Shown one piece after another: positions 47,837 to 57,127 of a stretch of 64,000 bases of DNA (its first letter is position 1; each line of letters begins with the position of its first letter). The position numbers and the translations under genes are program-made. Under the pieces are notes generated by a model. The model searched no databases, was not told where the DNA came from, and saw only the letters and a list, made by a program, of their open reading frames with translations. Source of the DNA: Streptococcus sciuri (lineage in GTDB: Bacteria > Bacillota > Bacilli > Lactobacillales > Streptococcaceae); contig NZ_JANUXX010000008.1 in NCBI RefSeq assembly GCF_024814375.1, positions 1 to 64,000 of the forward strand, read 5' to 3'.

Positions 47837-48285
47837 TTATCAACCTCCACAAGTTCTACATCTGCATTGACTAGCTTTATTTTTTCTAACAAATAAGTAT
47901 CTACTTCGCTACCCGAAATCGCACGATAAAACTGTTTTCCCACTTTGAGAATGGCGCCATCTGTCTCTGCTGAGGTATTGACATAAACTTTGGACTTGTC
48001 TACCCCCAGTTCTTTTGAGACAACTTCAATAAAATGAAGCGAGGTTCGGTATTGATTGTCCGAAGCACTATGTGTCTGAAAATTGCTGATACTAATACAG
48101 AGCACAAGTCCCATGATAAGCACAAGGATAATGACCAACTCGCGATACTTGCTATCTTTTTTGTGCCTATAAGCCTGAACAGAAGAGACCATCGTCGCTA
48201 GTAAAAGTAAAAGAAAAAAGCCCATCATCAGCCAGTTACTGGAACTAATTTGACTTAAGACATAATCGTAAGAATAAAATTTCAT
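47833..48285 (-). CDS. DUF3290 family membrane protein
   Basis: A 150-residue protein with two transmembrane helices (about 17-37 and 51-69) and a soluble C terminus. The pattern (MKFYSYDYVL; LGVDKSKVYVNTSAETDG) fits DUF3290. It is translationally coupled to the DUF421 gene and probably forms a membrane pair with it. Function is unknown. Confidence 0.75.
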   Translation of the reverse strand: MKFYSYDYVLSQISSSNWLMMGFFLLLLLATMVSSVQAYRHKKDSKYRELVIILVLIMGLVLCISISNFQTHSASDNQYRTSLHFIEVVSKELGVDKSKVYVNTSAETDGAILKVGKQFYRAISGSEVDTYLLEKIKLVNADVELVEVDK

Positions 48286-48353
48286 AGCCTTATTATAAAA
48301 AATATTCGCTTCGTTTTCAAGGCCCCTACAGCTTTGATAGACTTATCATTTTT

Positions 48354-48743
48354 TTAATACTTGGGTTTACTTGCTCGTAATTTTTCGTGTTTTAACCATG
48401 TGGCAATCTTGCTAGCAAGTTCTTTAGTCATTTCAAAAGCGCCAGCAATTTGTTCTTTACTAATACCGTCAACATGAACACCTGAGGTAATCACACAATT
48501 TTGTGGCAACAGCTCTGCTATTTCTTCCAAAAGAACATCAGCCAAGACGTCATCTTTATGAAAACGTCCTGAATGACTTGGAAAACGCACCACTTGCTTG
48601 TCCGCATTTTCTTGACAATAGGTGGTCACCGTACCAATATGAGGATGGCTTCCACCTGTCAATTGAATAAACAAGTCAGCGCCAATATAGTCAACTTGCG
48701 CTTGAATAGAATACCCATAGTCTGTCACTTCAAATATTGCCAT
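48354..48743 (-). CDS. lpdD: LpdD-like small subunit/chaperone of gallate decarboxylase
   Basis: A 129-residue protein resembling LpdD, the small protein associated with UbiD-type gallate and vanillate decarboxylases and thought to help supply or load prenylated flavin. Features are GYSIQAQVDYIGADLFIQLTGG, HIGTVTTY and SGVHVDGISKEQI. It starts right after lpdB stops. Its role in catalysis is unclear; LpdB and LpdC alone suffice in Lactiplantibacillus as I recall. Confidence 0.8.
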   Translation of the reverse strand: MAIFEVTDYGYSIQAQVDYIGADLFIQLTGGSHPHIGTVTTYCQENADKQVVRFPSHSGRFHKDDVLADVLLEEIAELLPQNCVITSGVHVDGISKEQIAGAFEMTKELASKIATWLKHEKLRASKPKY

Positions 48744-49313
48744 CTAATCACCATCCCAACGTCCATCATAATCATTATGGATATGTAAAGCATCTAACAA
48801 CTTAGCAGTATTGTGATCAATAATATCTTGTAAAGTTTTAGGATGATTGTAAAAAGCTGGCACAGGCGGAATGACCTGCACACCCATCCGTGATAATTTT
48901 GTCAAATTTTCCAAATGAATCGTATTTAACGGTGTCTCACGTGGGACAATGATGAGTTTACGTTGTTCTTTTAAAGCCACATCAGCTGCACGACCGATTA
49001 GATTGTCTGAAAAACCGCAAGCAATACCTGCAACAGTTTTCATGGAAGCTGGAACAATCACCATGCCATCTGTCAAGAATGACCCAGAAGCAATTCTAGC
49101 ACCCAAATCTTTGTTAGAATAAAGCACATCACACAAACTAGCGAATGCATCACGTGGCATATTTAACTCCAATTGTAAATTCTCGTGTGCCCAATCAGAC
49201 ACAATGACATGTGTCTCAATTTCGGGATATTCCTTAAATTTTCTTAATAAATTGATAGCATAGATTGTGCCTGAAGCACCAGAAATAGCTACCACAATAC
49301 GCTTTTTGTTCAT
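48744..49313 (-). CDS. lpdB: UbiX-like flavin prenyltransferase
   Basis: Makes the prenylated-FMN cofactor required by UbiD-type decarboxylases. The 189-residue protein has RIVVAISGASGTIYA, VIVPASMKTVAGIACGF and the late PRETPLNTIHLENLTKLS signature of UbiX. ATG 49313 follows AGAGG; the longer frame adds nine residues. It lies 148 bases after lpdC and next to lpdD, completing the decarboxylase set. Confidence 0.92.
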   Translation of the reverse strand: MNKKRIVVAISGASGTIYAINLLRKFKEYPEIETHVIVSDWAHENLQLELNMPRDAFASLCDVLYSNKDLGARIASGSFLTDGMVIVPASMKTVAGIACGFSDNLIGRAADVALKEQRKLIIVPRETPLNTIHLENLTKLSRMGVQVIPPVPAFYNHPKTLQDIIDHNTAKLLDALHIHNDYDGRWDGD

Positions 49314-49461
49314 AAATACCTCTTGTTTATAAATGTTCATCTACTACGATGACAATCAAAATAAAAGGATGGAAAAATTCCTCTCCAACCTCTTAGAAAC
49401 ATTTTCTTGTTCCTACTCAATTTTTCAAGCAAAGATAAACATTATGTTAGTAAAATAGCCA

Positions 49462-50937
49462 TCAATCTAAATATTTTTTCCAATCAGAAACTTCTTTAAA
49501 TTTAGCACGTTCAAACTCACCTTTCATGTCAAATGGAACAGTACCATCAAGGACAAGTTTAGATGACATTCCACGGACACGAATGTGTTCAGGGGAATAT
49601 TCCGGACGCTCAGATGGATCAAGTGGATGGTTACGCATACCTTCCAATGTCATAATATCTTTGTGGGCTTGGAAACGTGTATTAATAGTCCACATGACAT
49701 CATTCATATCAAAAATATCCACGTCCTCATCAACCAAAATAACGGTTTTTAATTCTTTAAATGAAGAAAAGGCTAGTAACGCTGCTTGCCGTTGAATCCC
49801 TTCGTCGGCAGGATTTTCTTTGCGGATTTGCATGATGGTCATGAACTTTCCACCTCCAGCTGGTGGATTGTAAACATTAAGTACTTTACCAGGAATAGCT
49901 TTCTCAACCAGGTTAAGGATAGAAGCTTCTGTTGGGATACCTGCCATTGACACGTGTTCTTCAGAAGGTCCAATTGTAGTTTGCATAATTGGATTGTCTT
50001 TACGGTGAGTAACGGCTTTAACTTTAATGATATTCAAGGCTGGGTTAGCAGGACCATTGTAGCCTGGAAATTCAGGCATAGCGTGCCCTGTATGTGTATT
50101 GATATCTTCTTGAATTGTTTCATTTGGAAGGATTTCACCTTCAATGATAAATTCAGAACGTGCAATACCCACTTCATCAACAGCGATAGAATCAACCAAC
50201 TGTACTGGTTCGTTACGAAGGCTACCTGCAACCCAGAGTTCGTTATAACCAAGTGGAGTTGTTGGAGGTTCAAATGTTGCCCCAATTAAGATAGCAGGGT
50301 CAAGACCAATATTAATTGTAATTGGCATTGGTTTGTTCAGTTTTTGATATTCTGACAAGAAAGCACCAATGTGACGACCACCAGGCATGATATAAATACC
50401 AATAGTATCTTTATCTTCCAAAACCATACGGTGAATTGTAACGTCACTCATTGATTTATCTGGCGTTGAACCATAAACCAAACCAGCTGTGATGTAAGGT
50501 CCTGCATCATATTCTGTATTTGTTGGCGCAGCAATGAGCTTACGAATATCAAAATCATCATCAGTTGCTAAGTGAACAACTTCTTGAGCAGGTGCTTGGT
50601 TCTTAGAAACCTTAATCGGTTTCACGGGGTTTTCAACAGCCTGATTTAAAAGATGTCCAAGCTCTTTGTAATCATGATGAAGAATATGACCAACACGTTT
50701 ACGGCTTGCCATTGTACCAATATTGACACGAACATTAGGGAATCCCTTAATGTTATTGAAGGTCATTGCTGGACCTTCTTGAGTTGGACGTTCTACAGTA
50801 CCTCCAGCTCCGATATAACGATAAACACCAGAAATTTCAGCGTTTGGATCGATTTCAACATTCGTTTCATGGTATTGTCCTGGAATTTCTTTCAGTTCTT
50901 CCAAGACTTTACGCAAATCATAAGGTTGTTCTGACAT
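49462..50937 (-). CDS. lpdC: Gallate decarboxylase large (catalytic) subunit
   Basis: UbiD-family, prenylated-FMN-dependent decarboxylase of 491 residues that converts gallate to pyrogallol. The sequence closely follows the LpdC pattern from Lactiplantibacillus plantarum (SGVYRYIGAGGTVERPTQEG; SDVTIHRMVLEDKD; YIMPGGRHIGAF; VDEDVDIFDMNDVMW). Together with LpdB and LpdD it gives tannin/gallate detoxification, the trait for which S. gallolyticus was named. No tannase or gallate-permease gene is in the window. A LysR gene lies directly upstream. Confidence 0.94.
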   Translation of the reverse strand: MSEQPYDLRKVLEELKEIPGQYHETNVEIDPNAEISGVYRYIGAGGTVERPTQEGPAMTFNNIKGFPNVRVNIGTMASRKRVGHILHHDYKELGHLLNQAVENPVKPIKVSKNQAPAQEVVHLATDDDFDIRKLIAAPTNTEYDAGPYITAGLVYGSTPDKSMSDVTIHRMVLEDKDTIGIYIMPGGRHIGAFLSEYQKLNKPMPITINIGLDPAILIGATFEPPTTPLGYNELWVAGSLRNEPVQLVDSIAVDEVGIARSEFIIEGEILPNETIQEDINTHTGHAMPEFPGYNGPANPALNIIKVKAVTHRKDNPIMQTTIGPSEEHVSMAGIPTEASILNLVEKAIPGKVLNVYNPPAGGGKFMTIMQIRKENPADEGIQRQAALLAFSSFKELKTVILVDEDVDIFDMNDVMWTINTRFQAHKDIMTLEGMRNHPLDPSERPEYSPEHIRVRGMSSKLVLDGTVPFDMKGEFERAKFKEVSDWKKYLD

Positions 50938-51019
50938 AAGATTTACTTCCTTCTTAAAGATTTCATATTAAAAGTGTAAACCTCCAATCACCGATAAACA
51001 ATTCAAGTTAGGCATTTTC

Positions 51020-51910
51020 CTATTCCTGTTTGGAATATTTTTCTTGCATTCCTTTCCAGAATACATCCAAAGCTGGTGTTGTTTTCTTCTTACGACGGAT
51101 TAGATTCATTTCTGACACCATATCAACCTCCAACGGACGACATATAATTGCTTTCGTTTTAAACGGTGCAACCAATTTTTCCATCATCACCGAAACACCC
51201 ATTTCTTTTTCAATAAAGTCAATGATGAGATTGATACGATTTCCTTGATAGCCCATTTTCGGTTCAAAACCATAGGTGTGACAAAGTTCTCGTACTTTTT
51301 GGAGCAACTGCGTTTTATTGCCAAGTTGGAAGAATGTCTCATCTTTCAATTCAGCCAAATCAAGTTTTTCCTTGTTAGCTAGTGGATGATTTTCAGGCAA
51401 AACCAAAACAAAACGATCATAATCCAAGGTCAGACTATCATAAATATTAGAATTAGCTTTGGTAAAAGAGCGCATAAAGACCACATCGCAGATGCCATCA
51501 TCTAAATTATGCATCAGCTGATTAGTCTCTTCTTCCTCAACAACAACCGTGTAATCAGGATACTGCTTTTGAAAAGCTGCAATATCTGAAATAATGTGAT
51601 AAGAAGACATACTCGGAATACCATGAATGGTTAGTTTATGTTTTTCTTGTTCAGATAAATCCTCTAATTTTTCTTGCATTTCTTGAAAAGTGCCCATAAT
51701 CTTTTGAACATAAGCTCGCACAATCTCCCCTTCTTCTGTCAGAGAAATGTGACGATGTTTACGATTAAACAAAATCACACCCAACTCTTTTTCAAGCGCA
51801 ATGATTTGCTTTGAAATGCTTCCTTGCGTTGTATAAAGTTGTTCTGCTGTCTCGGTGTAATTCAACGTTTCACACAAGCTAAGAAAGACTTGAAATTTTT
51901 GAAAATTCAT
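51020..51910 (-). CDS. LysR-type regulator, probable lpd regulator
   Basis: A 296-residue LysR-family protein with an N-terminal winged helix (1-60, LNYTETAEQLYTTQGSISKQI) and a two-lobed effector-binding domain. It lies 82 bases upstream of lpdC on the same strand, so it most likely senses gallate or another phenolic acid and controls the cluster. In lactobacilli LysR proteins (TanR) regulate tannin genes. The effector is inferred only from location. Confidence 0.85.
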   Translation of the reverse strand: MNFQKFQVFLSLCETLNYTETAEQLYTTQGSISKQIIALEKELGVILFNRKHRHISLTEEGEIVRAYVQKIMGTFQEMQEKLEDLSEQEKHKLTIHGIPSMSSYHIISDIAAFQKQYPDYTVVVEEEETNQLMHNLDDGICDVVFMRSFTKANSNIYDSLTLDYDRFVLVLPENHPLANKEKLDLAELKDETFFQLGNKTQLLQKVRELCHTYGFEPKMGYQGNRINLIIDFIEKEMGVSVMMEKLVAPFKTKAIICRPLEVDMVSEMNLIRRKKKTTPALDVFWKGMQEKYSKQE

Positions 51911-51932
51911 CTCCTACTCCTATTCTTAATAC

Positions 51933-51949
51933 TATTCCATTTTAGAATA
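51933..51949. promoter_or_regulatory. Dyad in the LysR upstream region
   Basis: TATTC (51933-51937) and GAATA (51945-51949) form a perfect inverted repeat containing T-N11-A, the LysR box pattern. It is a candidate autoregulatory site. Confidence 0.4.
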
Positions 51950-52081
51950 ATATAGCACAAAAAACTGAATTGTTTTTTTAAATTGGGGTTAAAATGTATC
52001 AGAAAAGAAAGAATTCACAATAATAGAACACGGTCTAGCAGTCAACACTAATGTTTTCAAACTGTTAATGACTTTGTTCTT

Positions 52082-52820
52082 ATGAAGGAAGAAAACTGTA
52101 TATCTACTGGCGTCATCATTAATGCCCTATCAGTTGTTTTTGGAGGGCTACTAGGTAATCTTGTGGGAAACAAATTATCAGAAGACTTCAAGACACAAAT
52201 CAATATAAAGGATCTGCTCAATGGGAATGGATATTTCATCTATCGGATTGATGAAATATCTGTCCGCTGTTATCTTTGCCATCGTTATCGGAACAGGGGG
52301 TGGACTTGCTCTCCATCTTGGTGATTGGATTAACAAAGGTGGTGCCCTCATGCAACGTAGCATGGCAAAAATCGTGCCAAACGACCATTCATCACTATCT
52401 CATGAAGATTAGCTTGCTACCTTGTTAACTGTTATCGTACTTTTCTGCGCAAGCAGTACTGGTATTTATGGTAGTCTAGATGCAGGGATGACTAGAGACA
52501 CAACAATCTTGATTTCAAAATCAATTTTAAACTTCTTCACAGCAGCTATTTTTGCTTGTAATCTAGGTTATGTGGTATCACTTGTTGCCATTCCACAATT
52601 TATCATTTTCTGCTGCCTCTTCTTATCAGCCTTCATCGTGCCACTTACAACATCTGATATGATTGCTGATTTCAAAGCCTGCGGTGGTTTTCTAATGCTT
52701 GCCACAGGTTTCCGTATGGTCAAACTGAAAATGTTCCCAATTGCCGACATGATACCAACCATGATTCTCGTCATACCACTTTCTTGGTTTTGGGTTAACA
52801 TCATTTTACCATTGCTATAA
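52082..52820 (+). pseudogene. DUF554 membrane protein, broken
   Basis: Three pieces together match a DUF554 (YdfK-like) membrane protein: VIINALSVVFGGLLGNLVGNKLSEDF, then MGMDISSIGLMKYLSAVIFA, then LATLLTVIVLFCASSTGIYG to LSWFWVNIILPLL. A frameshift near 52220 separates the first two. An in-frame TAG at about 52410 separates the last two (the latter pieces share a frame). The original protein would be about 240 residues. It is divergent from the LysR gene; function of the family is unknown. Confidence 0.82.
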
Positions 52821-52870
52821 AAATGAGCATTAAAAAATATCTAAAAGACAAGCACAGACAAGGCAAAATC

Positions 52871-52879
52871 TGTACTTTT
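52871..52879 (+). promoter_or_regulatory. exoA extended -10
   Basis: TGC-TATAAT about 38 bases before the exoA ATG. No clear -35. Confidence 0.5.
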
Positions 52880-52916
52880 TTGCTATAATGAGGGTAAAAA
52901 ATACTAAAGGATGCTT

Positions 52917-53744
52917 ATGAAACTCATATCTTGGAATATTGATTCGCTAAACGCTGCACTAACAGGTGAGTCTGATCGTGCATTACTTTCTCGTAAAGTG
53001 CTTGACAAAATGGTTAAAGAAAACGCAGATATCATTGCCATTCAAGAAACAAAACTCTCTAGCAAAGGACCAACTAAAAAACATATGGCTAGTTTAGAAA
53101 ACTACTTTCCAGACCATATCATTGCTTGGCGCTCATCTGTTGAACCTGCAAGAAAAGGCTATGCCGGTACTCTATTTTTATACCGCAAATCGCTAAGCCC
53201 TCTCATTACTTATCCTGAGATAGATGCACCATCTCCTATGGACTGTGAAGGGCGTATCATTACCCTTGAGTTTGATAATTTTTTTGTCACACAAGTATAC
53301 ACACCAAATGCCGGTGATGGACTCAGACGTCTAGCAGAACGCCAAGTATGGGATAAAAAATATGCTAATTATCTGGCAACATTAGATGCGAAAAAACCTG
53401 TCCTAGCTACTGGAGATTACAACGTTGCTCACAAGGAAATTGACCTTGCACACCCCAGTGCCAATCGTCGTTCCCCTGGTTTTACAGATGAAGAACGTCA
53501 CGGTTTTACACAATTATTAAACAAAGGATTCACCGATACTTTTCGCTACATCCACGGAGATATTTCAGGTGTTTATAGCTGGTGGGCTCAACGCAGTAAG
53601 ACTAGTAAAATCAATAACTCAGGCTGGCGTATTGATTACTGGTTGACCAGCAATCGTATCGCAGATAAAATTATAAAATCTGATATGATAGACTCTGGTA
53701 GCCGACAAGATCATACACCTATTGTATTGGAAATTGATTTATAA
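52917..53744 (+). CDS. exoA: Exodeoxyribonuclease III / AP endonuclease
   Basis: Base-excision repair enzyme that cleaves abasic sites and removes 3' blocking groups. The 275-residue protein shows the Mg2+-binding IQETKL, CEGRIITLEF, the VYTPNAG loop, ATGDYNVAHKEIDL and the terminal SRQDHTPI with the catalytic His. ATG 52917 follows AAAGG by 6 bases; an ATG two codons upstream is possible. It has its own terminator. Confidence 0.94.
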   Translation: MKLISWNIDSLNAALTGESDRALLSRKVLDKMVKENADIIAIQETKLSSKGPTKKHMASLENYFPDHIIAWRSSVEPARKGYAGTLFLYRKSLSPLITYPEIDAPSPMDCEGRIITLEFDNFFVTQVYTPNAGDGLRRLAERQVWDKKYANYLATLDAKKPVLATGDYNVAHKEIDLAHPSANRRSPGFTDEERHGFTQLLNKGFTDTFRYIHGDISGVYSWWAQRSKTSKINNSGWRIDYWLTSNRIADKIIKSDMIDSGSRQDHTPIVLEIDL

Positions 53745-53774
53745 AAAATACTGGCTTAACCAGTATTTTTTATT
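53743..53774. terminator. Bidirectional terminator after exoA
   Basis: AAATACTGG and CCAGTATTT flank a short TTAA-type loop with A and T runs on the two sides, between convergent genes. Confidence 0.85.
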
Positions 53775-53778
53775 TGTT

Positions 53779-54126
53779 TCATAACTCTTTATAACTTGTT
53801 CGATGACCAATCTGAAGAAGTTCACCATCCTTAACAAGCAGAGGACGTTTGATGAGCATGCCATTGCTAGCCAGTAATTCCAGAGCTTCTTTCTCACTCA
53901 TTGTCGCTAGCTTATCCTTTAATCCTAAGTCACGATAAACTTGACCACTAGTATTAAAAAACTGTTTAAGCTCAAAGTGACTCTGTTCTAGCCACTTTTT
54001 AAGTACATCTACTTGCGGTGGATTTTCTTTGATATTAATATCGTCAAAATCAAGTCCTAACTGTTCAAGCTCACTTTTAGCTCGCTTACAGGTTGAACAA
54101 GGTGGATACTGATAAAATTGTAACAT
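53779..54126 (-). CDS. ArsC/Spx-family protein
   Basis: A 115-residue thioredoxin-fold protein of the ArsC/Spx/YffB family with the motif C10-S-T-C13 (PPCSTCKRAKSEL) and LIKRPLLVKDG. It may be a thiol reductase or a Spx-like regulator; Spx normally has a longer RPI-containing C terminus, so a YffB/MgsR-like type is more likely. It is downstream of the broken ogt. Confidence 0.82.
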   Translation of the reverse strand: MLQFYQYPPCSTCKRAKSELEQLGLDFDDINIKENPPQVDVLKKWLEQSHFELKQFFNTSGQVYRDLGLKDKLATMSEKEALELLASNGMLIKRPLLVKDGELLQIGHRTSYKEL

Positions 54127-54138
54127 TTCTTCTCCTTT

Positions 54139-54638
54139 TTACAATGAAAGGTTTTGAGTCACATCTACACCTTCATGCTCGAGCAACCATAGCTTTTTCT
54201 CTAGGTCAGCAGCATAAACCGTCAATTTCCCTTTAGAGCTCAGCACTCTGTAGTAGAGCACAAAGATAGCTAAGGGATTGCGACTAATGGCGCTACCGAC
54301 TGCTTGAGCAGAATGGCATAATAAACGATTTACAATGTTGCCGTAAGTCACAACATCTCCTTTTGGAACGTCTCTAGCACTTGCCAGACTTTTTGCTAAA
54401 AAGGGGTTCCTATAGGTAAGAAAAGGGGGGTATTAAATGTACTAACTCCAGCAAAGTAAGAATCTAACCAAAACATAGTTTTTCTCAAGACAGATGAATT
54501 TGTTTGTTGGATTTCAACTTCATCTAACCTAGCCTCGTAATACTTTTGCCCTAAAAACCAAGACCCTATCAATGCTTCATCAATTGCAACTAAAGATAGC
54601 TATCCTATTGGTGAAATATAAACCGTTTTGCATACCAT
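54139..54638 (-). pseudogene. ogt: O6-methylguanine-DNA methyltransferase (ogt), degenerate
   Basis: Conceptual translation from ATG 54638 gives MVCKTVYISPIG, a stop, then a partial N-terminal domain. GTPF*QKVWQVLET corresponds to the conserved GTPFRQKVWQAL of Ogt with a stop replacing Arg. Another frameshift leads to the C-terminal helix-turn-helix fragment (AVGSAISRNPLAIFVLYYRVLSSKGKLT). There the active-site PCHRV is replaced by LYYRV, so the methyl-accepting Cys is lost. The gene is clearly dead. Confidence 0.82.
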
Positions 54639-54684
54639 GATAGATGTTATGCTTAAAATAGCCTTTCTCACATTAAATATCGCC

Positions 54685-55860
54685 TTATCTTTCAATCAAG
54701 CGTACACGTACGATATTATCACTTGCTTCAAATTTTGCAACTAATTGATTGATTTTTGCTCTGTCATCTTCGTCAAGATCCAAAAGTGTATAAGCATAAT
54801 CACCCTTAGAGCGATTAATAATATTATCGATGTTAATGCCCAAATCTGATACAGCAGTAGAGATACGAGCGACGATATTTGGAACGTTCTTATTGATTAA
54901 GGTAATCCGATAAGGTGCAACTAACACTTGCTCCACACGCGGAAAGTTAACTGAATTGATAATTTCACCCGTTTCCATAAAACGACGAATTGTTTTACCG
55001 GCCATAATCGCACAATTGAGCTCTGCTTCTGCTGTTGACCCTCCTACATGTGGAAAGACCGTAATACGCTCTTTTCCTAACAATTCTTTATCTCCAAAGT
55101 CTGTCACATAATGCTTGACAACACCTGTTTCAATCGCATCAAAAAGGGCTTGATTATCAACCAATTCTGCACGCGCAAAATTGATAATAGTTGTACCTTT
55201 TGTCATGTTAGCAAAAGCAGCTTTATCAAAGGTATGGCGAGTATCATCTGTCAAAGGAACATGAACTGTGATATAGTCAGAATGGGCAAAGATTTCTTTC
55301 AAATCATTGACACGCTTTACATGACTTGAAATATTCCAAGCTGCCTCTATAGAAACATAGGGATCATAACCAAGGACATTCATACCAAGACGCCTAGCAT
55401 CATTTGCAATACGCGCACCAATAGCTCCAAGACCTATGACACCAAGTGTCTTTCCAGCAATCTCACTTCCTGCAAACTGCTTTTTCCCCGCCTCAACTTG
55501 CTTAGAAATATCGTCACCTTCTAGCTGATTTACCCAAGTATTAGCTGCGATATAATCACGAGCAGACAACAGCAAAGACGCTATAACAGCTTCTTTAACC
55601 GCATTTGCATTGGCTCCTGGTGTGTTAAAGACAACAATTCCTTGCTCTGTTGCCTCATCAATTGGGATATTATTTGTTCCTGCTCCTGCTCTTGCAATTG
55701 CTTTTAAATTGTCTGGAAAAGTTTTTCCATGAAGGTTTTGACTGCGAATAATAAAAGCATCTGGGTTGTCCGCTTTATCACCATCTACTTGGAACTGATT
55801 TCCTAACTCTTTAAGACCAATCTGATTAATATTATTATACGTTCTAACGCTAAAAACCAT
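54685..55860 (-). CDS. serA: D-3-phosphoglycerate dehydrogenase
   Basis: First enzyme of serine biosynthesis, oxidising 3-phosphoglycerate with NAD+. About 391 residues: catalytic/nucleotide-binding domains (ARAGAGTNNIP; LGVIGLGAIGARIAN Rossmann motif; INFARAELVD; FPHVGGSTAEA) and a C-terminal ACT domain (about 320-391). The start is uncertain among ATG 55860, ATG 55866 and GTG 55869. It follows serC by 50 bases and is co-transcribed. Confidence 0.93.
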   Translation of the reverse strand: MVFSVRTYNNINQIGLKELGNQFQVDGDKADNPDAFIIRSQNLHGKTFPDNLKAIARAGAGTNNIPIDEATEQGIVVFNTPGANANAVKEAVIASLLLSARDYIAANTWVNQLEGDDISKQVEAGKKQFAGSEIAGKTLGVIGLGAIGARIANDARRLGMNVLGYDPYVSIEAAWNISSHVKRVNDLKEIFAHSDYITVHVPLTDDTRHTFDKAAFANMTKGTTIINFARAELVDNQALFDAIETGVVKHYVTDFGDKELLGKERITVFPHVGGSTAEAELNCAIMAGKTIRRFMETGEIINSVNFPRVEQVLVAPYRITLINKNVPNIVARISTAVSDLGINIDNIINRSKGDYAYTLLDLDEDDRAKINQLVAKFEASDNIVRVRLIER

Positions 55861-55910
55861 ATTCATCACACTCGTTATGACTAACGCCCTTCTCTTTGTA
55901 TTAACAACTC

Positions 55911-57002
55911 TTAGTTATTTTCTTTTTCAAATGTTTTCATAAACGCAATCAAGTCAACAACCCCCTGACGTGGGAAAGCATTATAAAGGCTAGCACGCAT
56001 ACCACCTACAGAGCGGTGACCTTTTATGTTTTTAAAACCAAGTGGTGTTGCCTCAGCCACAAACTTGCTATCAAGCTCTTTACTTGGTGTCACAAAAGGA
56101 ATGTTAGCAACTGAACGATCTTTTCTGTGAATGACAGGGCTAGTATAAAAATCAGATTGCTCAATGTAATCGTAAAGCAACTGTGATTTCTCACGATTAA
56201 TCGCCTCCATTCGATCAACACCACCCATTTCTTTAACCCAATCAAAAACAAGTTTTGAAATATAGATACTGTAAGCTGGTGGGGTGTTGTAGAGAGATCT
56301 AGCCTCGGCTTGAATGCGATAATCAAGCATACTAGATAAGGTCGGTGTGTCATTTAAAAAATCCTCACGTACAATGACCACCGTCACCCCAGCAGGTCCA
56401 ATATTTTTTTGAGCACCTGCATAAATCATTGCAAAATCCTCTACATTGTAACGTACAGCTAAGATATTAGAAGACATATCAGCAATGATAGGTACACCGT
56501 TGGTATCCGGTAAATCATAAATAGCTGTTCCCTCAATAGTGTTATTCGTTGTGATATGCACATAAGATGCACTAGAATCAATCTCTTGAGCTTCAAAAGT
56601 TGGAATATGGTTAAAGCTGTCTTTTTCAGATGATGCTAATAAAATAGGCTCAAATGGAATGGTTTTTGAAAGCTTAACAGCCTCAGAGTAAGCCTTTCTT
56701 CCCCAAGAACCACCTACAAGGTAGTAAGCTTTACCTTTTTTTGCAAAATTGAGTGGAATCATTGAAAACTGAGTGGAGGCACCTCCTTGTAGAAAAATAA
56801 CTTTATAATTATCTGGAATTTCCATTAACTCTCGCAAGGTTAATTCAGCAGTCTTGATGATTGTATCAAATTCACTGGAACGGTGAGACATCTCCAGAAC
56901 ACTCATCCCACTACCTTGATAATCAAGAAACTCACTCTGTGCCTTCTCCAGCACTGGTTTTGGCAACACTGCAGGTCCTGCAGAAAAATTATAAATTGTC
57001 AT
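55911..57002 (-). CDS. serC: Phosphoserine aminotransferase
   Basis: PLP enzyme that converts 3-phosphohydroxypyruvate to phosphoserine. The 363-residue protein begins [18 protein letters not shown] and has [11 protein letters not shown] and [16 protein letters not shown] with the PLP-binding Lys. ATG 57002 follows GGAGG. A CodY-like box overlaps the promoter, suggesting repression when amino acids are plentiful. Confidence 0.95.
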   Translation of the reverse strand: MTIYNFSAGPAVLPKPVLEKAQSEFLDYQGSGMSVLEMSHRSSEFDTIIKTAELTLRELMEIPDNYKVIFLQGGASTQFSMIPLNFAKKGKAYYLVGGSWGRKAYSEAVKLSKTIPFEPILLASSEKDSFNHIPTFEAQEIDSSASYVHITTNNTIEGTAIYDLPDTNGVPIIADMSSNILAVRYNVEDFAMIYAGAQKNIGPAGVTVVIVREDFLNDTPTLSSMLDYRIQAEARSLYNTPPAYSIYISKLVFDWVKEMGGVDRMEAINREKSQLLYDYIEQSDFYTSPVIHRKDRSVANIPFVTPSKELDSKFVAEATPLGFKNIKGHRSVGGMRASLYNAFPRQGVVDLIAFMKTFEKENN

Positions 57003-57027
57003 AAGAATACCTCCGTTATATCTTATG

Positions 57028-57056
57028 ATTATAACATAATTTTCAGAATTTTGTAA
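57028..57056 (-). promoter_or_regulatory. serC-serA promoter with CodY-like box
   Basis: TATAAT (minus, 57033-57028) with a poor -35 (TTACAA, 57056-57051). Between them AATTTTCAGAATTTT (57038-57052) matches the CodY consensus AATTTTCWGAAAATT at 13 of 15 positions. Confidence 0.6.
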
Positions 57057-57085
57057 AGATTTATAAAGCTTTTTACCCTTTTTTC

Positions 57086-57118
57086 TCAAAAAGAAAAGGA
57101 AGACTAACCTTCCTCTTC
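57086..57118 (-). terminator. glnK terminator
   Basis: Minus-strand GGAAG and CTTCC, extended by AGAG/CTTT pairs, followed by TTTTCTTTTT. It ends amtB-glnK before serC. Confidence 0.65.
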
Positions 57119-57127
57119 TACTTTATC

